Shown here: positions 17,845 to 38,400 of the stretch, piece after piece | Layout of the letters: each line of letters opens with the position of its first letter | Position numbering within the stretch: position 1 is the first letter of the stretch | NCBI GenBank assembly: GCA_009869945.1 | Contig: WIXG01000113.1 | Location: 124,001-188,000 of the forward strand | DNA length: 64,000 bases | Direction: 5' to 3' | Source of the DNA: Mesaphorura yosii | Taxonomy: Eukaryota; Arthropoda; Collembola; Poduromorpha; Tullbergiidae | Program-made: the position numbers and the translations under genes | The notes under the pieces: model-generated | What the model was told of the DNA's origin: nothing | Database searches by the model: none | The model's input: only the letters and a program-made list of their open reading frames with translations

Positions 17845-20745
17845 ATGAGGCTTCATCTTCATCGGCTACTGGTAGCATTTGTATACATAATTAACGTGAA
17901 CATAATAACATGTACAGGTAAAGTGTCCAAAAATGTCCAGGTTTCATCCAGTCATAACTCGAATTGAATTGATCACAGGTTTGGACCAAGAAGGATGCAA
18001 CGTGCCACAAACGCCCCATAATGGTAAATTTACATCCTGCTTATGACAGCCTCGTTACGATGAAGTGACAAGACCCGCAAGTCCAGATTTATTCACGATT
18101 TATAGGAAATTATGAAGTGAGTGGTTGCGAGGGAATTCTTGCTGACCCATTCGATCCGCCATGCTGGAAGGATCAGACTAAGAAATTCCCCGTCGGCAGA
18201 ATAGTGCGCTACTTCTGTTTGTCCAACTTCGTGCTTCGCGGTGCCGCAACCATCGTTTGTACGAAATCAGGGAACTGGTCGCACCCATTTCCAAAATGCT
18301 GTAAACAAAGGACAGTAAAGTTCACACCAGGCACAGTTGGTAGAAGTCCTGAGAAATTCATTGCCGGGTCCACACTGGACGTGTTCGAAGGGGCTGTAGA
18401 AAAACGGGTTGACGAAGTCCAAGTGGAAACCATTTCATGTCCGTCCCTTGAGCAGACGAAGAATGTGGAATTTGAATGTCGAAGCCCAACTGGTGACTTC
18501 CACAACTGCGACAGGGCACACATTACGCCTTATACAGTTGCACATCTTAAATGCAGCAAGTGAGGGTTCATTATCCTATCTGCAGACTGCTTTCATTTTT
18601 CCCACCTCAATTACGTCTCCTCTTGTCTCCACGTAAGGTACTTCCGATCGTCCTCTGATCTCGCCTATCGCTATCGTAAGTGCAAGCCAGACGGTACCTG
18701 GAGCACTGAAGGATCCATCAACTGCATTGCAGGTTAGCCTAAAATAGGATGATTGACTCATTCGAGTTTGGGAAATAACTTTTATGGATGATTGTAGATT
18801 GTGGCAAGTCCGACATTCCGAGACGAGCATTGATCACGAATGGAATCTTATCCAATCTGGGACAGTGGCCGTGGCATGTTGCGATTTACGTAATCAACTA
18901 CAAGAACGAGAAGGAGTACATCTGTGGAGGATCCCTGATTTCAAAGTATGCCGTGCTCACAGGTACGTAATCACCTTTGTCAACGCGAGTCCAAGATAAG
19001 ATAATAAGCATCTTAAGCCATGTCTGAGTTTGCGTGTTTACTTTGAATTTGTGACAGCGGCACATTGCGTGACTGAAGTCGGAAGTTCAGAATTGAGATC
19101 TCTGAATTCAATCGTTCTGGCTTTTGGGAAGCACAAGCGAAGCTTCAATTACGGCGAAAAGTCAGTGCAGATTAGACAGCCCAAACAATTGTTTCTAGCA
19201 GATGGTTACAACCCACTCAACTTTGAATCGGACATTGCAATTATCGTGGTGGACGCTCCTCTAGACTACACGTTCTACGTCAGACCGGTCTGCATTCCTG
19301 AGCACTACAATTCACTCATCGAAGAAGTACGTATGTCCATGCAAACTTGGTTGAGGCTAATCATCTGATACTGCCCTTTCATAATGGCGGCCTGACTTTT
19401 GCTTTTTCAGTATCAAGTACAACCAGGAAACTTGGGAACGGTATTTGCGTTTGTTGCACTCTGTTTCGAGCAGAAATTGTTCATCTCAGAATGATTTATT
19501 CTTAAGGTTGTTGGTTGGGGTCTCACGGAGGAGGGAATTCCGTCGGAAGACTTGCGAATGGCTCAGCTACCCGTGGTCTCCTCCACAGTTTGCATTGACT
19601 CGTACCAGCAGTTCTTTCAACAGAACAAACGATACACAAACTTTTGTGCTGGCTACAGGAATGGTGAGTTCTTAGTTACAATTCCATATAACATGACGAT
19701 TCCACGACAGTTTATCGTGGCCCGATTATCGAGTAGGGGAAGGATTCTTGGTGGGTAACCCTTTAGGCTATTTTTAGCTAAGATAGGGGAGGGGTTCTTT
19801 GGGGTGGGGGTTAGGGGGATGGCCCTTTAGGCTATGTTTTTTTTCCAAAAGAACTGAATTCTTTATTCGACTCAGAAAATTCGTCATAACAGATGATTGT
19901 GATCGCAAAGATCACCAAAGATCGTAAAGGTCACGAAGATCATGATCGCGTGGTAGAGCATGCAAGTCTACGCACGCACGATGGAAATCAATTACAATAA
20001 TCTAAATTAAGCATAAATATAATCGTTAACGTTAAAAATCGTCGCATCAAGTCCAGGCTGATGTGTGGTTACTCTCAGCGCGGGTAGAACTGCTGCTGTT
20101 CTATCTCGGGGGCCCGATCACGTGGGGCTATTTTTAGCTCAGGGAGGGGGAATTCATTGCGGGGTGGCAGTTTGTGCTCAGGATATTTGCCAACGATAAC
20201 TTGACCTGCAATATTCCGCAATAACGTTTTCCGGCTATTTCGACTATAACATGTCGATGGCAATAATCTGGCGCTGCGGTAATGTGGCTCGGCGATAAAC
20301 TCGTCGCGATAACCGGGCCGCGATAACCAGTCGTGCAACGTGACATGACGTCTGATTCTCGATGTCAATGCTAACATGAACAAATGTTTTCTTCCGGTCT
20401 CATGCACGCTATCACGATGACACGACTTTTGGTATTGATAGGGTACGAATAAGATTAATTCTAGGACTTTATTTTCTGTGCTTTGGTACAGATTAAATTG
20501 ATTCACGTACATTACTTTACATTGGTAGGACGGGTGTATGCAACGGCGACTCAGGAGGAATGATGGTATTTCCCTCCGGACAAGGAACTGATTTGCGTTG
20601 GTATCTGCAAGGAATTGTCAGCGTTGGCGCACCGGACCCGGAAGACAGCAGCAAATGTAATTCCAAACTGTATTCGCTATTTACTCGAGTTGGACGTTTC
20701 GCAGACTGGATTGTTCGAACACTAACTCCAGATGGCTACATATAA
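17845..20745 (+). CDS. Secreted modular serine protease (ModSP/HP14-like): sushi, wonton-like and S1 protease domains; last junction out of phase
   Basis: Exons: 17845-17917, 17979-18023, 18106-18559, 18638-18732, 18798-18962, 19058-19326, 19411-19440, 19507-19663, 20529-20745. The N terminus MRLHLHRLLVAFVYIINVNI is a signal peptide. A sushi domain (about 30-100, from GCNVPQTPHNG) and a second Cys-rich module (about 140-220, like the wonton domain of insect initiators) precede the protease. Catalytic residues: His280 (TAAHC), Asp336 (ESDIAI) and Ser in GVCNGDSGG. The pocket position 189 is Gly, not Asp, so trypsin specificity is unlikely. The presumed activation site RRAL/ITNG has Leu before the cut. 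Relatives start melanisation and Toll cascades, but carry LDLa repeats that are absent here. The eighth exon ends in phase 1 (AAT G, donor GTGAGT) while the only acceptor before the Ser exon needs phase 2, a one-base mismatch: assembly error, unusual splicing or decay. Confidence 0.75.
19692..20350. mobile_element. Probable non-autonomous element flanked by inverted repeats, in the last protease intron
   Basis: Bases 19705-19731 and 20307-20333 are inverted copies matching at 23 of 27 positions (core CGATAAyCGGGCCrCGATAA), and weaker similarity continues outward to about 19692 and 20350. Between them lie G-rich blocks, with CCCTTTAGGCTAT twice (19759-19771, 19823-19835) and GGCTATTTTTAGCT at about 19767 and 20127. 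There are also short degenerate AAGATC/GGTCAC repeats at 19893-19950. Composition differs sharply from the surrounding AT-rich introns. No transposase is evident. A foldback- or MITE-like insertion is likely; the exact borders and target duplication are not resolved. Confidence 0.4.
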
Positions 20746-20849
20746 AAATGGCAACGGCTCGCAAATGAGGCTTGTAAAAAAAGATTCCCCAAAATCTGTG
20801 GACTTCTGAGAACTGATATCATTGTCTATAAACATTTAATCATGGGAGG

Positions 20850-20855
20850 TTTAAT
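20850..20855 (-). terminator. Candidate poly(A) signal (ATTAAA) of PRPF8
   Basis: ATTAAA on the minus strand lies about 122 bases after the PRPF8 stop; another copy is at 20839-20834. I saw no AATAAA on this strand between the stop and 20830. If it is used, the PRPF8 3' UTR runs past the AATAAA of the convergent protease gene. Confidence 0.35.
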
Positions 20856-20908
20856 TGGTAAAGTATGACATAAGTGAAGAACATATTTTGACGAGGGTTG
20901 AAATATTC

Positions 20909-20914
20909 AATAAA
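20909..20914 (+). terminator. Poly(A) signal of the serine protease gene
   Basis: AATAAA lies 163 bases after the protease stop and only 63 bases before the PRPF8 stop codon on the other strand, so the two transcripts probably overlap at their 3' ends. Confidence 0.5.
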
Positions 20915-20976
20915 TGAAAAGTAATACAATGAATACAATCGAGTAGACGGCGACTGACTTGCTGCGAAATACAAAA

Positions 20977-29652
<8,676 letters not shown>

Positions 29653-30260
29653 CCTACAGTAAATAGTTACCCCGACAGATAGATTTACGAAGGAAAAACG
29701 TGGCGCTCTTTATCAAGACCGGCCTCCCTGGATAATTATATTTAAGCTTTAACCTGGAAGGGGGCCGGAATCCTTAAAACGAAGCGACGTGGCGATAACG
29801 CCATAGTCTTACATCAAGACGTTAGAATACCTTATCACTCTTAAACTGAATATGGAACACTAATTCACTTTAGCTGACCAGTACTCTAGGACTCAAATAA
29901 CTTCTTTTGCAAAGAATCGACTCGATTATCGTGAAGAGCTTCAGCTTAATTGATCACTGTTGAAAGCTATCGCAAATTTCGAGGTCAACCTTCTTTCTGA
30001 ACGATTATTTTAATTGACACTGTGAGAACAATGAAGAATTCGTTTTACTGCACACTTTATAATGACGCCGCTTCAAATGCAGCAAGCTACGGCTTTTGTA
30101 TTTGGTGCCTGAGAATCAACTACGCAAAAAATAACCAGGAACATAGTTCCTCAGTCTACCGCATTTGTCTCGCCGCGCCGCAAGCACAAAACAGAACTCA
30201 CATTTCACACCTGAGCTCGCTTGTAGGAACGTTTCGCCATACTCTTTGCAAAAAGCAACA
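29653..30260. promoter_or_regulatory. Head-to-head promoter region of PRPF8 and the MNT distal first exon
   Basis: 608 bases separate the PRPF8 ATG (minus) and the distal MNT ATG (plus). The arrangement suggests a shared, bidirectional promoter for a housekeeping gene and one MNT isoform. I see no strong TATA box on either strand at the expected distance. Confidence 0.45.
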
Positions 30261-30327
30261 ATGGACAGCAATGTGGAGCCAACAGTAGACTATCGAAGCA
30301 GTGCCCATGACCGGCGTTCAATTGCAG
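30261..30327 (+). CDS. MNT: Distal alternative first exon of MNT, lacking the SIN3-interaction helix
   Basis: ATGGACAGC sits in a strong initiation context (CAACAATGG) and opens a 22-codon reading frame (MDSNVEPTVDYRSSAHDRRS, then IAG) ending at CAG/GTGAGA. It is 67 bases long and leaves phase 1, exactly like the SID-bearing first exon at 35415-35481. It can therefore join the common second exon at 43265 (GEKGDLPTNG) without a frame change. The peptide contains no LLEAAKYLE helix. The inference rests on splice signal, phase and context; it could instead be the first exon of an unseen gene. Confidence 0.5.
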
Positions 30328-33300
30328 GTGAGAATACACCGAACTGATGGGAATCTCCCGTTTTTATTGTGGATCCATTACTCTCATCGTTTGGGGGATA
30401 AGACAAGGCGGGTGATTTCGGGGTATCTCCGCCCGTTTGAGTTAGTCCATGTCCGTTAATAGAATGACTGCCGACTTCTCAGGAGATTGGAGTGACACTG
30501 ACACAGCTTTCAGAACATTTCGGCTTTCAGCGCCTCGAACCCCTTTCTTCATTTTCAGGTGAATCCATGAGAGAATACCTTCTTCGCGTGAACATCAGAT
30601 TTTATGTTGTCTAAACGCCCAGGTTATCTCATTGGGACAAAGTTCTCATCATTCAAGTAAGGATCCATTGCCGAAGTGTGTAAGACAGGTAGGTTTGGCA
30701 TTAAAAATTAGAATCCAAAAGGTCACAATTTCCTCCTTTAGATTGCCAGCGACTGCAATTGTGTGTTCCTGCATCGTTAATGAGTAGGATGGATCGTATC
30801 AAATGTCAAGCACATGTTCATGAACGAACTTCTTGTATTTTTATTGAGCATGTTAGTGAGCAGTTTGTAAATAGCCGAGCCTGGCCACAACAGTGAGGGG
30901 CTGTGGCTATGACTTTGACTCAACAGCGAGCCGAGCATGTGATGAGGATGATGACAGACCTCTCATTCAAGTACAGACCACGATTCGATGCTAATAGCTT
31001 ATGTTGGAAGTATAAAAGTGAATCTGAGGATTATACGGCATGAGGCGCATATTTGTTTGTAGTCGCTCGAATCAGCACCATAATAAAAATAATAAAAATA
31101 ATTGGCAAATGTTATATGAAATAGAAATCAAAAGTCAGGCTACGTAAGACGAAGCAGAGCAGCGCAGAGCTCAGAGCATGTACACACTTTAAATGTGTTA
31201 AGGTTGGCTCGATTGACTCCTCTTCAGCACTGCCGAGATTACGTTCGCTTAAATATGCACGTAATGTAAACCGTGTTTAATTTAGACTTGGCCAATAGCA
31301 CTTAATTCCTGCCAAGCATCGAGCCTGATGTCCTGTTCTCGGCTTGTGGTTTATGTTTCATGGGTTCAGGCTCTGTCCGATGGTTTTCTATTTATTTAAC
31401 AGCTTAGTTCGACCGAAAACTCCTTCCGAACGAACAGAAATGACTTTAAAACCATGATTTGGCCTTCCCGCATCTCTCGTCTATGCTACGGAGTTTATTC
31501 ACATTAGAAATTATACAAAAATGTAAATTCTCACTTTGTAGTCCATGTGTGAGTTGTTTTTGTAAATAGTTTCAAGCAGCTCAAAGTTACCAGGTTCAGC
31601 GCAGCAGCACAAGCATGCCTGCCAACGTAATGAGTCGTTTGTGCACTCGCTGAATGCCGAGCTGTTTTCATGTGACTTAATTTACGAACTGCGCCTCATT
31701 TTAACATACTTAATTTACAACGGTCGCTCTTGAAAATTCCTATGCAGCTGCAGGCTTCTGATCATTCAGCGTCGAATCTCGAGGCCAGAATTTTGTGAGC
31801 GTCAGCGCCAACGTAAGCATAATCAATGATCGATTCATGGGACACTTGAAGGGCGAACTGGTAACCTCAAATTGCAATTGCTCTCGCGTCGCCTCAAATT
31901 CCCGGCAGAGGCAAAAGCGAAGGTACGTGTTCATGCAAAAAGATGCAGGTAGTCGGATGTTGTGGTCAACAATCAGCGTCGAAAGCGACAAGACGAACAA
32001 GCCGAGTAAAAGAAATCACTGATTTCAATCTGAATTTTAATATCTCTAAACTGAATCGCTGCGCTGTGGAATAATTTTCGTCATGGCAGCCAGCATGCGA
32101 TTTTTCCCTGTTCAATGTGAAATGTAGAATTGGAAATATTTCGCTTGCGACAGCGACAAGTGCTCTGGCGGGCAGTGCATTAAATGTTTATGACGTCTGA
32201 GCAGATTGCGTGTACACTTGTGCCTGCCTCTTACAGCTGCTCTAAACCACGTCCCATAACCAATAAGCAGCACTGATCGTAATTACTGTTGGCTTTAATA
32301 TTTGCTATCACTGCCATTCGAAATTTCACAATAATTCCTGAGACTGCTTACTCGTGATAAATATTATGACAATTTGTTTTGTCATTCGTTCGACTGCATG
32401 CGAGGCTTAACCCTGAGCGAGCGGAGCAACCACGTGCTTGACTGCAGGCCCCAACGCTCACTTTGGACGCACGGGTATCTCGTATCTGCACTTGTACTGC
32501 CGCTGCTGCTGCGCTATTATTCTTAGAAATCAGCCGAGTCTGAGTAATAGCATCGCGAGTACGAGTGAGTACGCATATGAATTGAATACTGAACAGCGCA
32601 GCACAGTAGCTTGACTCGAGGTGGCATATCATCGAACAATTGGTGATATAATTTAAAGGTGATGATAATGATGCTATCGCAGAACACAACGCGTTCACTG
32701 CACAGTCTTCATCATTTGCTTTTCGCTAAACTCAATCGGAAACAATTTTGATAGTGACTCATGCATTATTTATTGGGCTACATGCATCCGCAGTCATTTG
32801 TTTGCCATTGATTTCGCCAAGCCAAGGCTATAAATTACAGACATGGTCCAGGCCCACGACAATGGCAACTCGCAATACAATTGCCTTATTACAATGATAA
32901 AAATGCGGCGGCCGGACGAAGCGACTTTTCAACGGACGAGACGGGAAGGTGGACTCGCGTTTCAGATTCGCCCAGAGCAGTAACGAACATTAGCAACAGG
33001 ACGTGTTTTGCCGCGTGAGAGACTCAGATTCCAGACCGAGACTCATGCAATGCGCCCAAGTATTTTTGGATATTTTTATTGCCGTTGAAGGGTTTCATTT
33101 CATTTTCCATGTTCCGAGCGAGCAACACGAAAAGGGACGCTGACTATTACTCAGCGCATGGTCCGCGTGTCAGTGCTATTGAGCTGAGTCTGGTTGGAAG
33201 GGGCTGTGTCGATCGACTGCTGAACCATCTGATCGCATTGGTCCCGATCAGATGGCAGTTAACAAAGAAGAGTGAGAGTCCCTGCGAAGGTGTCTGGCCT

Positions 33301-35414
33301 GAGCCTGGGTCGGTTGTGGGACTGCAGATGATTGTTGTTTTGTTTTGTTAAGGTAGGTGGTTGCGTTTGGTATGCGTGAGTTGCATGCACGAGAGAAAGA
33401 TGTGATTTTTCCTTTGTTGAGAAATGATTCTTTTTCTTGTTGTTCGTTGGTCCAATGTTGCCAGGTGGATGACGTGGCACAAAGGATGTTGTGTACTTAA
33501 AGTGGAGGGTAGATGAAGGACAGAAACAGAAAAAAGCACGCAGCAAGCCAAGCACATGGAGTCTCAGTTCAATAAACAGTTGACGTCGCTATAATTTAAC
33601 ACAACATTCCGTATATGCCGGAGCCGCAGCCAGTGCTCGCACGGACCGACGGTGGAGATGCTACGTCTATATGGATGGAAAGGGTTTTTAAAGCGTGCAA
33701 GAGCACATGAGAGATCGTTGTACATATTTCTGCACGAACCAAGTGCAAGCGAGGTGATAGTCATGAGCACTCTGCCTCGTTTGGTTGGTTGTTGTTGGTG
33801 GGAGAAAAAATAGGGGAAAAAACTAACTAAACTTTGACAGTTCTCCTCTGCTTCGGTCGGTCGGCGTCCCAAGCAAACGCTATAGAACCAACGATTGCCT
33901 CTGCCATCACGCTCATACGTAACACTCCATGTAACCAAACTTCGATTAAGGGTAAGATTCACGGTTTCCCGCGCCAAATACAATAAATTTCGCGAATCCC
34001 GCGACGCCTAGACCTTTAAGCTCCAAAATCGCAAAATTTGCAATGAAAAAATGTCTCATCCAAGCGCACTCCGTTAAATTGCGTTGGGAGTTTTTAAATG
34101 GTTTCAGAATTCCATTCCCATCGACTGGCGCAAGGAAAAAGCTAATTCGTTCGTGGTGTGGTAGTGAAAGTTACGCTGATTAGAAGTTGGAAAAAAGCAA
34201 ATTCGAAAGCTTTCCCCTCGCTTTCCGTGAGCCGAATCGAAACATCGCTTCGGGTGGCTTCGACAAGACTCGTTGCCCAATCAGAATGAAGACGTAATCT
34301 TTCTTTGTGTCATATCCATTTTGCAGTTTCCTTATCTCCCCAATTAAGATAAGATTGTTTGGAGACAATGGCGGAGAACAAAAGGAGTAGGGACCACACA
34401 TGTGGCTCTGCGATACGTGGTCGATGCGAGGGGAGAAGAATGCGCTATTGGTTGACGAGGACCTTAACCGTCGACGGTGCATCACACTCGTGTAGAATAG
34501 TACGAGCGAGTACAACGCTGAATGCACGGGCCAGCGTAGCATAGGCCGATTGTGAATCGAGTAAAACGGAAAGTGAGGCTTTGTACACGAGTGTAAGCAT
34601 GGTGCATACTGGCGACTATCGAGTATGATGCTAGGTTAGGTATTGAGGTACAGATTTTGTGGAATATATACAGCATGGGATGATAATAATAATGTCGTAG
34701 TTAGTCTCTGTAGTATTAGAAGAAAGATAGAAGAGTAAAAAGCTCAATAAGCCGCGGGCAGCCGCTGCAACTACGAACACACACAACGGCACACAAAGTG
34801 TGTGGGACCTTAGAGGCCCTGCCAACCACGAAGGGCTGCACTGAAAATTACTTAATTAATTAGTCATCTTATTTTATTCGACGCGAAACAAACAGCAATT
34901 CAACCCTCCGAATAGCATAGATAACATAACTCGTAGCGTAGCGTAGCTTTCTGTCCAGTGCACTCACTCGCCCGATCCACTCACAGTCCACAAACTGACA
35001 GTTCATTACAAGACAAGAATGCAAGTGTGAAGTGTCCAGGGATCTGCTCCGCTCCCACAACAAAGGAACACTCCCGACTCGTGTCAGCACGGGCGTCAGG
35101 ATGGGCCAATGACGAGGTCCACCGCTCGGCTTTGTCTGACCACCGCCACCACCATCACCTCCAGCCTCTCGCTCCTGCGCTGACTCGGCAGTGTCGGTAA
35201 GCCAGTTGCACATTCGGAAATTCCAGACTGACGCGAGTTATTCCCTAATGCGAGTCACGCACTTGTTTCCTGTCGAATCATTCCAGTCTCAAAAGCTCCA
35301 CGTGTGCAATTGCCTGCCCCCCCCCCCCCCCCTCATTGCGCCTGGCTCCAGAGCAGAGTCGATTTATGCTGTAGCAATTACAGCCGGGCCCACGGACGGA
35401 ATCACAGATCAAAG
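30328..35414 (+). other. Long noncoding stretch between the two MNT first exons
   Basis: Five kilobases without a convincing coding exon. There are many short ORFs on both strands, simple CTG/GCT and ATA runs (for example near 32495 and 34680), and just before the second exon a run of 16 C at 35317-35332. It should include the promoter of the SID-bearing first exon and may hold enhancers. Nothing more specific is visible. Confidence 0.6.
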
Positions 35415-38400
35415 ATGGGTTTGGAAACTCTGTTGGAGGCTGCCAAATACCTGGAATATCGGGCTGAGGTCGAAGCACGTGGTTAGTTCTCAATTTGTCG
35501 CCCTCGCATGTGACTTTATCGCCTAATTAGACTACGGGAAGATTCCTTCTGGTTCAGCCAGGCTTAATCATGCGTCATTAAGCTGTCCACGCAGCATTTG
35601 GGCCGAAATCTGCAGTTATTAGTCACAATTCATGTCATTAATGCACGGGCTGAGAACGCTCATGTACGTAGATAGGAATCGTTGTTGTGAGTTCTCCGCT
35701 GTCAAGCCTTTCATGTGCTCTGCAAGAACGTGTACACGTACACACGCTCAGAGTCCAAGCGAAGCTTGCTCACATTGCTCATGGTCTGTAGCAAGTACGG
35801 GGAAGGAGATAAAGCAGCGGCAGCCACTCGCCTGTGCACCACGGATTACGTAGACGACGAGCAACCGAGCCCTGTCAGACAGCATAGCGAGAATTTACAG
35901 TGTAGACACTTCAGCCCGTTGAATATTTCATACTCGCTCCTTTCTTTCTCTGTTCTCTCCACTACCATTCATTCCTCCTGCTTCTCCTCTCGCGTTCAGC
36001 ATTAGCATCACGTATTACACTGCGCTGGTCATGTGAACACTCACAACTTAAGACTTAACTTTAATTAACGTCTGTGGCCGGGTTAAACGAATTCCCCGCA
36101 CGGCTGCGACTGGACTGATCGAACGATGAGACATGCTGATGCTGACATTAAAGTCTTTTTTCAAGAGAAAAAGCGTTTACTCTTGTGGGCACCGTCAAGG
36201 AAATGATCTAAATTGAGAAACTGGACTGAACTACTTAGTTTACTCTACTCCATACCGCAGTTAATGCTGGTGTTCAGTCCAGTTTACGCTGGCAATTGAG
36301 AGAGATAACGGTCGATGACTCATCAGGCACACACAACGTGTTCTCGTCGAACGTGCAAATATCAGCGAGTTTGCAAAATGAATTTGCAATCAACATGACT
36401 TTATTACACACAGTTCTTGAAATAGTCACAGCCGTTATGGACCTGGGCAAGTTTGCGCACTAAATGCAATTGGAGAAGGCTGATGTGACAAATGCGAAAG
36501 GACAGTGAATGATGTGGAGTCAACTTTCCAGATCAACCTTCTCTTGGTGAAGGTCATGGCTTTCTGCCGAATTGACCGGACATCGCACCCATGCGCGCAT
36601 CAAATTAGAGTCGCTTTCCCACTCGATTCCAAAATTGGTCATCTGGATTTAGAACGACGGACCAGTATTTTACCGTTCCGCATTTCTATTGTTAGCCACC
36701 GAGCCAAGAAGACCAAAGTTGACGCTGACTTGAGCTGGACGCGACGGTTGATGGTTGACTCATCGCATGCATGTTGATTGGGTTCCTATTTACTTAGGCA
36801 TAAGCGTGGGGATTTATATTTGACGCATACTGGAAGTAGTGCATTTGATACGTAAACATATTTACGAGTGACATTGCATAAGATAAAGGTATTTATAACA
36901 TCGAGGTTCAGTCGTCAGCAGTTTTTACGATTCATTTCCATTGAACGTGTAACGAGCTCATACATTGACGTGTCAGCCTAAACTGGAGGTAAGGCATTTG
37001 CACTGCTGCTCGTAATCATTTGCCTCTTGCCATGAACTCAAAATTAAAATTCACTTCTTTGAAACGTCTCAGCTCAACAACAAGCCATGAATAGGGAGGA
37101 TACCGAGAACTGAGCACGGGGTTAAGCCACAGCCACACATTTGCAATGCCATTGGGCTGGCTGTGTTATCATTATCTCAAACTTCATATTTCGCTCAGTT
37201 CGTAATGTGATGCGATGTAATGACAGCAGCTGTGTTGCAAAACAGCGAGTAATTAGTGTGATGCAATTAGAGCACATTACTCTGAATAAGACTGTCACTG
37301 TGCGAAATGCGGTCTTCTGGACGTATTTTGGTATTGCCATTTTGCCCTCAGTTTTTGATCAATCAGGCACTTGCATTCCATAAACCTAAAGTAATCTGCA
37401 TGCGGGTGCCGGCGCCAGACTCCTGCATTCATCGCATCCCATGGATTGCACATGGCTTGCCATTGGCGTGGCTGCCGAACTATTGCTTCGTTCATCTCGA
37501 TGCAGGCTGCAGTGTAACTCGCCAACATGGGGGATGATTTGTTATTTTACATTAACTACAGGGTTGGAGGCTCGAGCACGAGAGCAAAGAGTTGAAAAAT
37601 TGTTGAGATCATCAGTAACTCAGTGTGTGAGTTAGTCACGTGGAGTTTCTCAATTCAAACAAAGCGAAGCGTGTTCAGGCTTCATAGGTTCCTCGCTCAG
37701 CGAGTTGCGCCGCAATTTATACGCGCAGCGACTGCGTGGCTGTGTTGGCTCCGACGAAGGGGGCTTCGGCTTTCTGTGTTGAGCAATACAGCGTGTACGA
37801 TCTGCAATGGGAAGAGATTCTTCATCCCATTGTTTGAATCATGCAAAAACACAACCGTGGTGCAGCGTAGAAAGGCTTTTAAAGAGATGGTGGTAGTTGA
37901 CTGACTGGCGCTGCTGCAAAGGAGGCACGCATCCATTCATGGCAATGGCAGGAAAGCATGAACGCAAGATTTGGGGTTGTTGTCAAATAAGGCTTGGCAG
38001 AATTTTATTGCCGAATCTGCCACTTACACAATTATTGCAAATTGCATTTCATTTTGGTGGAGTTTCTGTTTGTCACTCGTGACGCTGTTGATTGGCTTAG
38101 ACAGATTTCAGGCACTCAAGCAAAAGAATGGAAATAGTGATTTATTGATATCAGCGGCACATGGCCATGCCTCTTACACCTTTAATCAACCGCTGAACAA
38201 TAAACGATAGTGCCACTTTGGCTTGATGAGCTAGTAAATATTATTCTTTCATGCGTGGAATTGTTTGTGATGCGAAAATGCAAGCCCATCTTTGTCAGCA
38301 CACATTTGACAGCCAAGCCACCCTTGCGCTCGCGTCACACACGACTACGCTCGCAGTATTGTTGGCGTGGATTCGCCACTCGTGTTTTTCTATTTTGGTG

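Noticed and set aside
20075-20512. 145-codon ORF on minus in the last protease intron
   Set aside because: It runs across the inverted-repeat insertion, has mixed composition and no recognisable domain; probably chance in GC-rich sequence.
30165-30347. 60-codon + ORF overlapping the distal MNT first exon
   Set aside because: It is a different frame from the MDSNVEPTVD peptide and runs past the GTGAGA donor; the ATG with good context lies in the other frame.
35317-35332. Run of 16 C
   Set aside because: A simple homopolymer just upstream of an MNT first exon; it may only reflect slippage, so no function is claimed.
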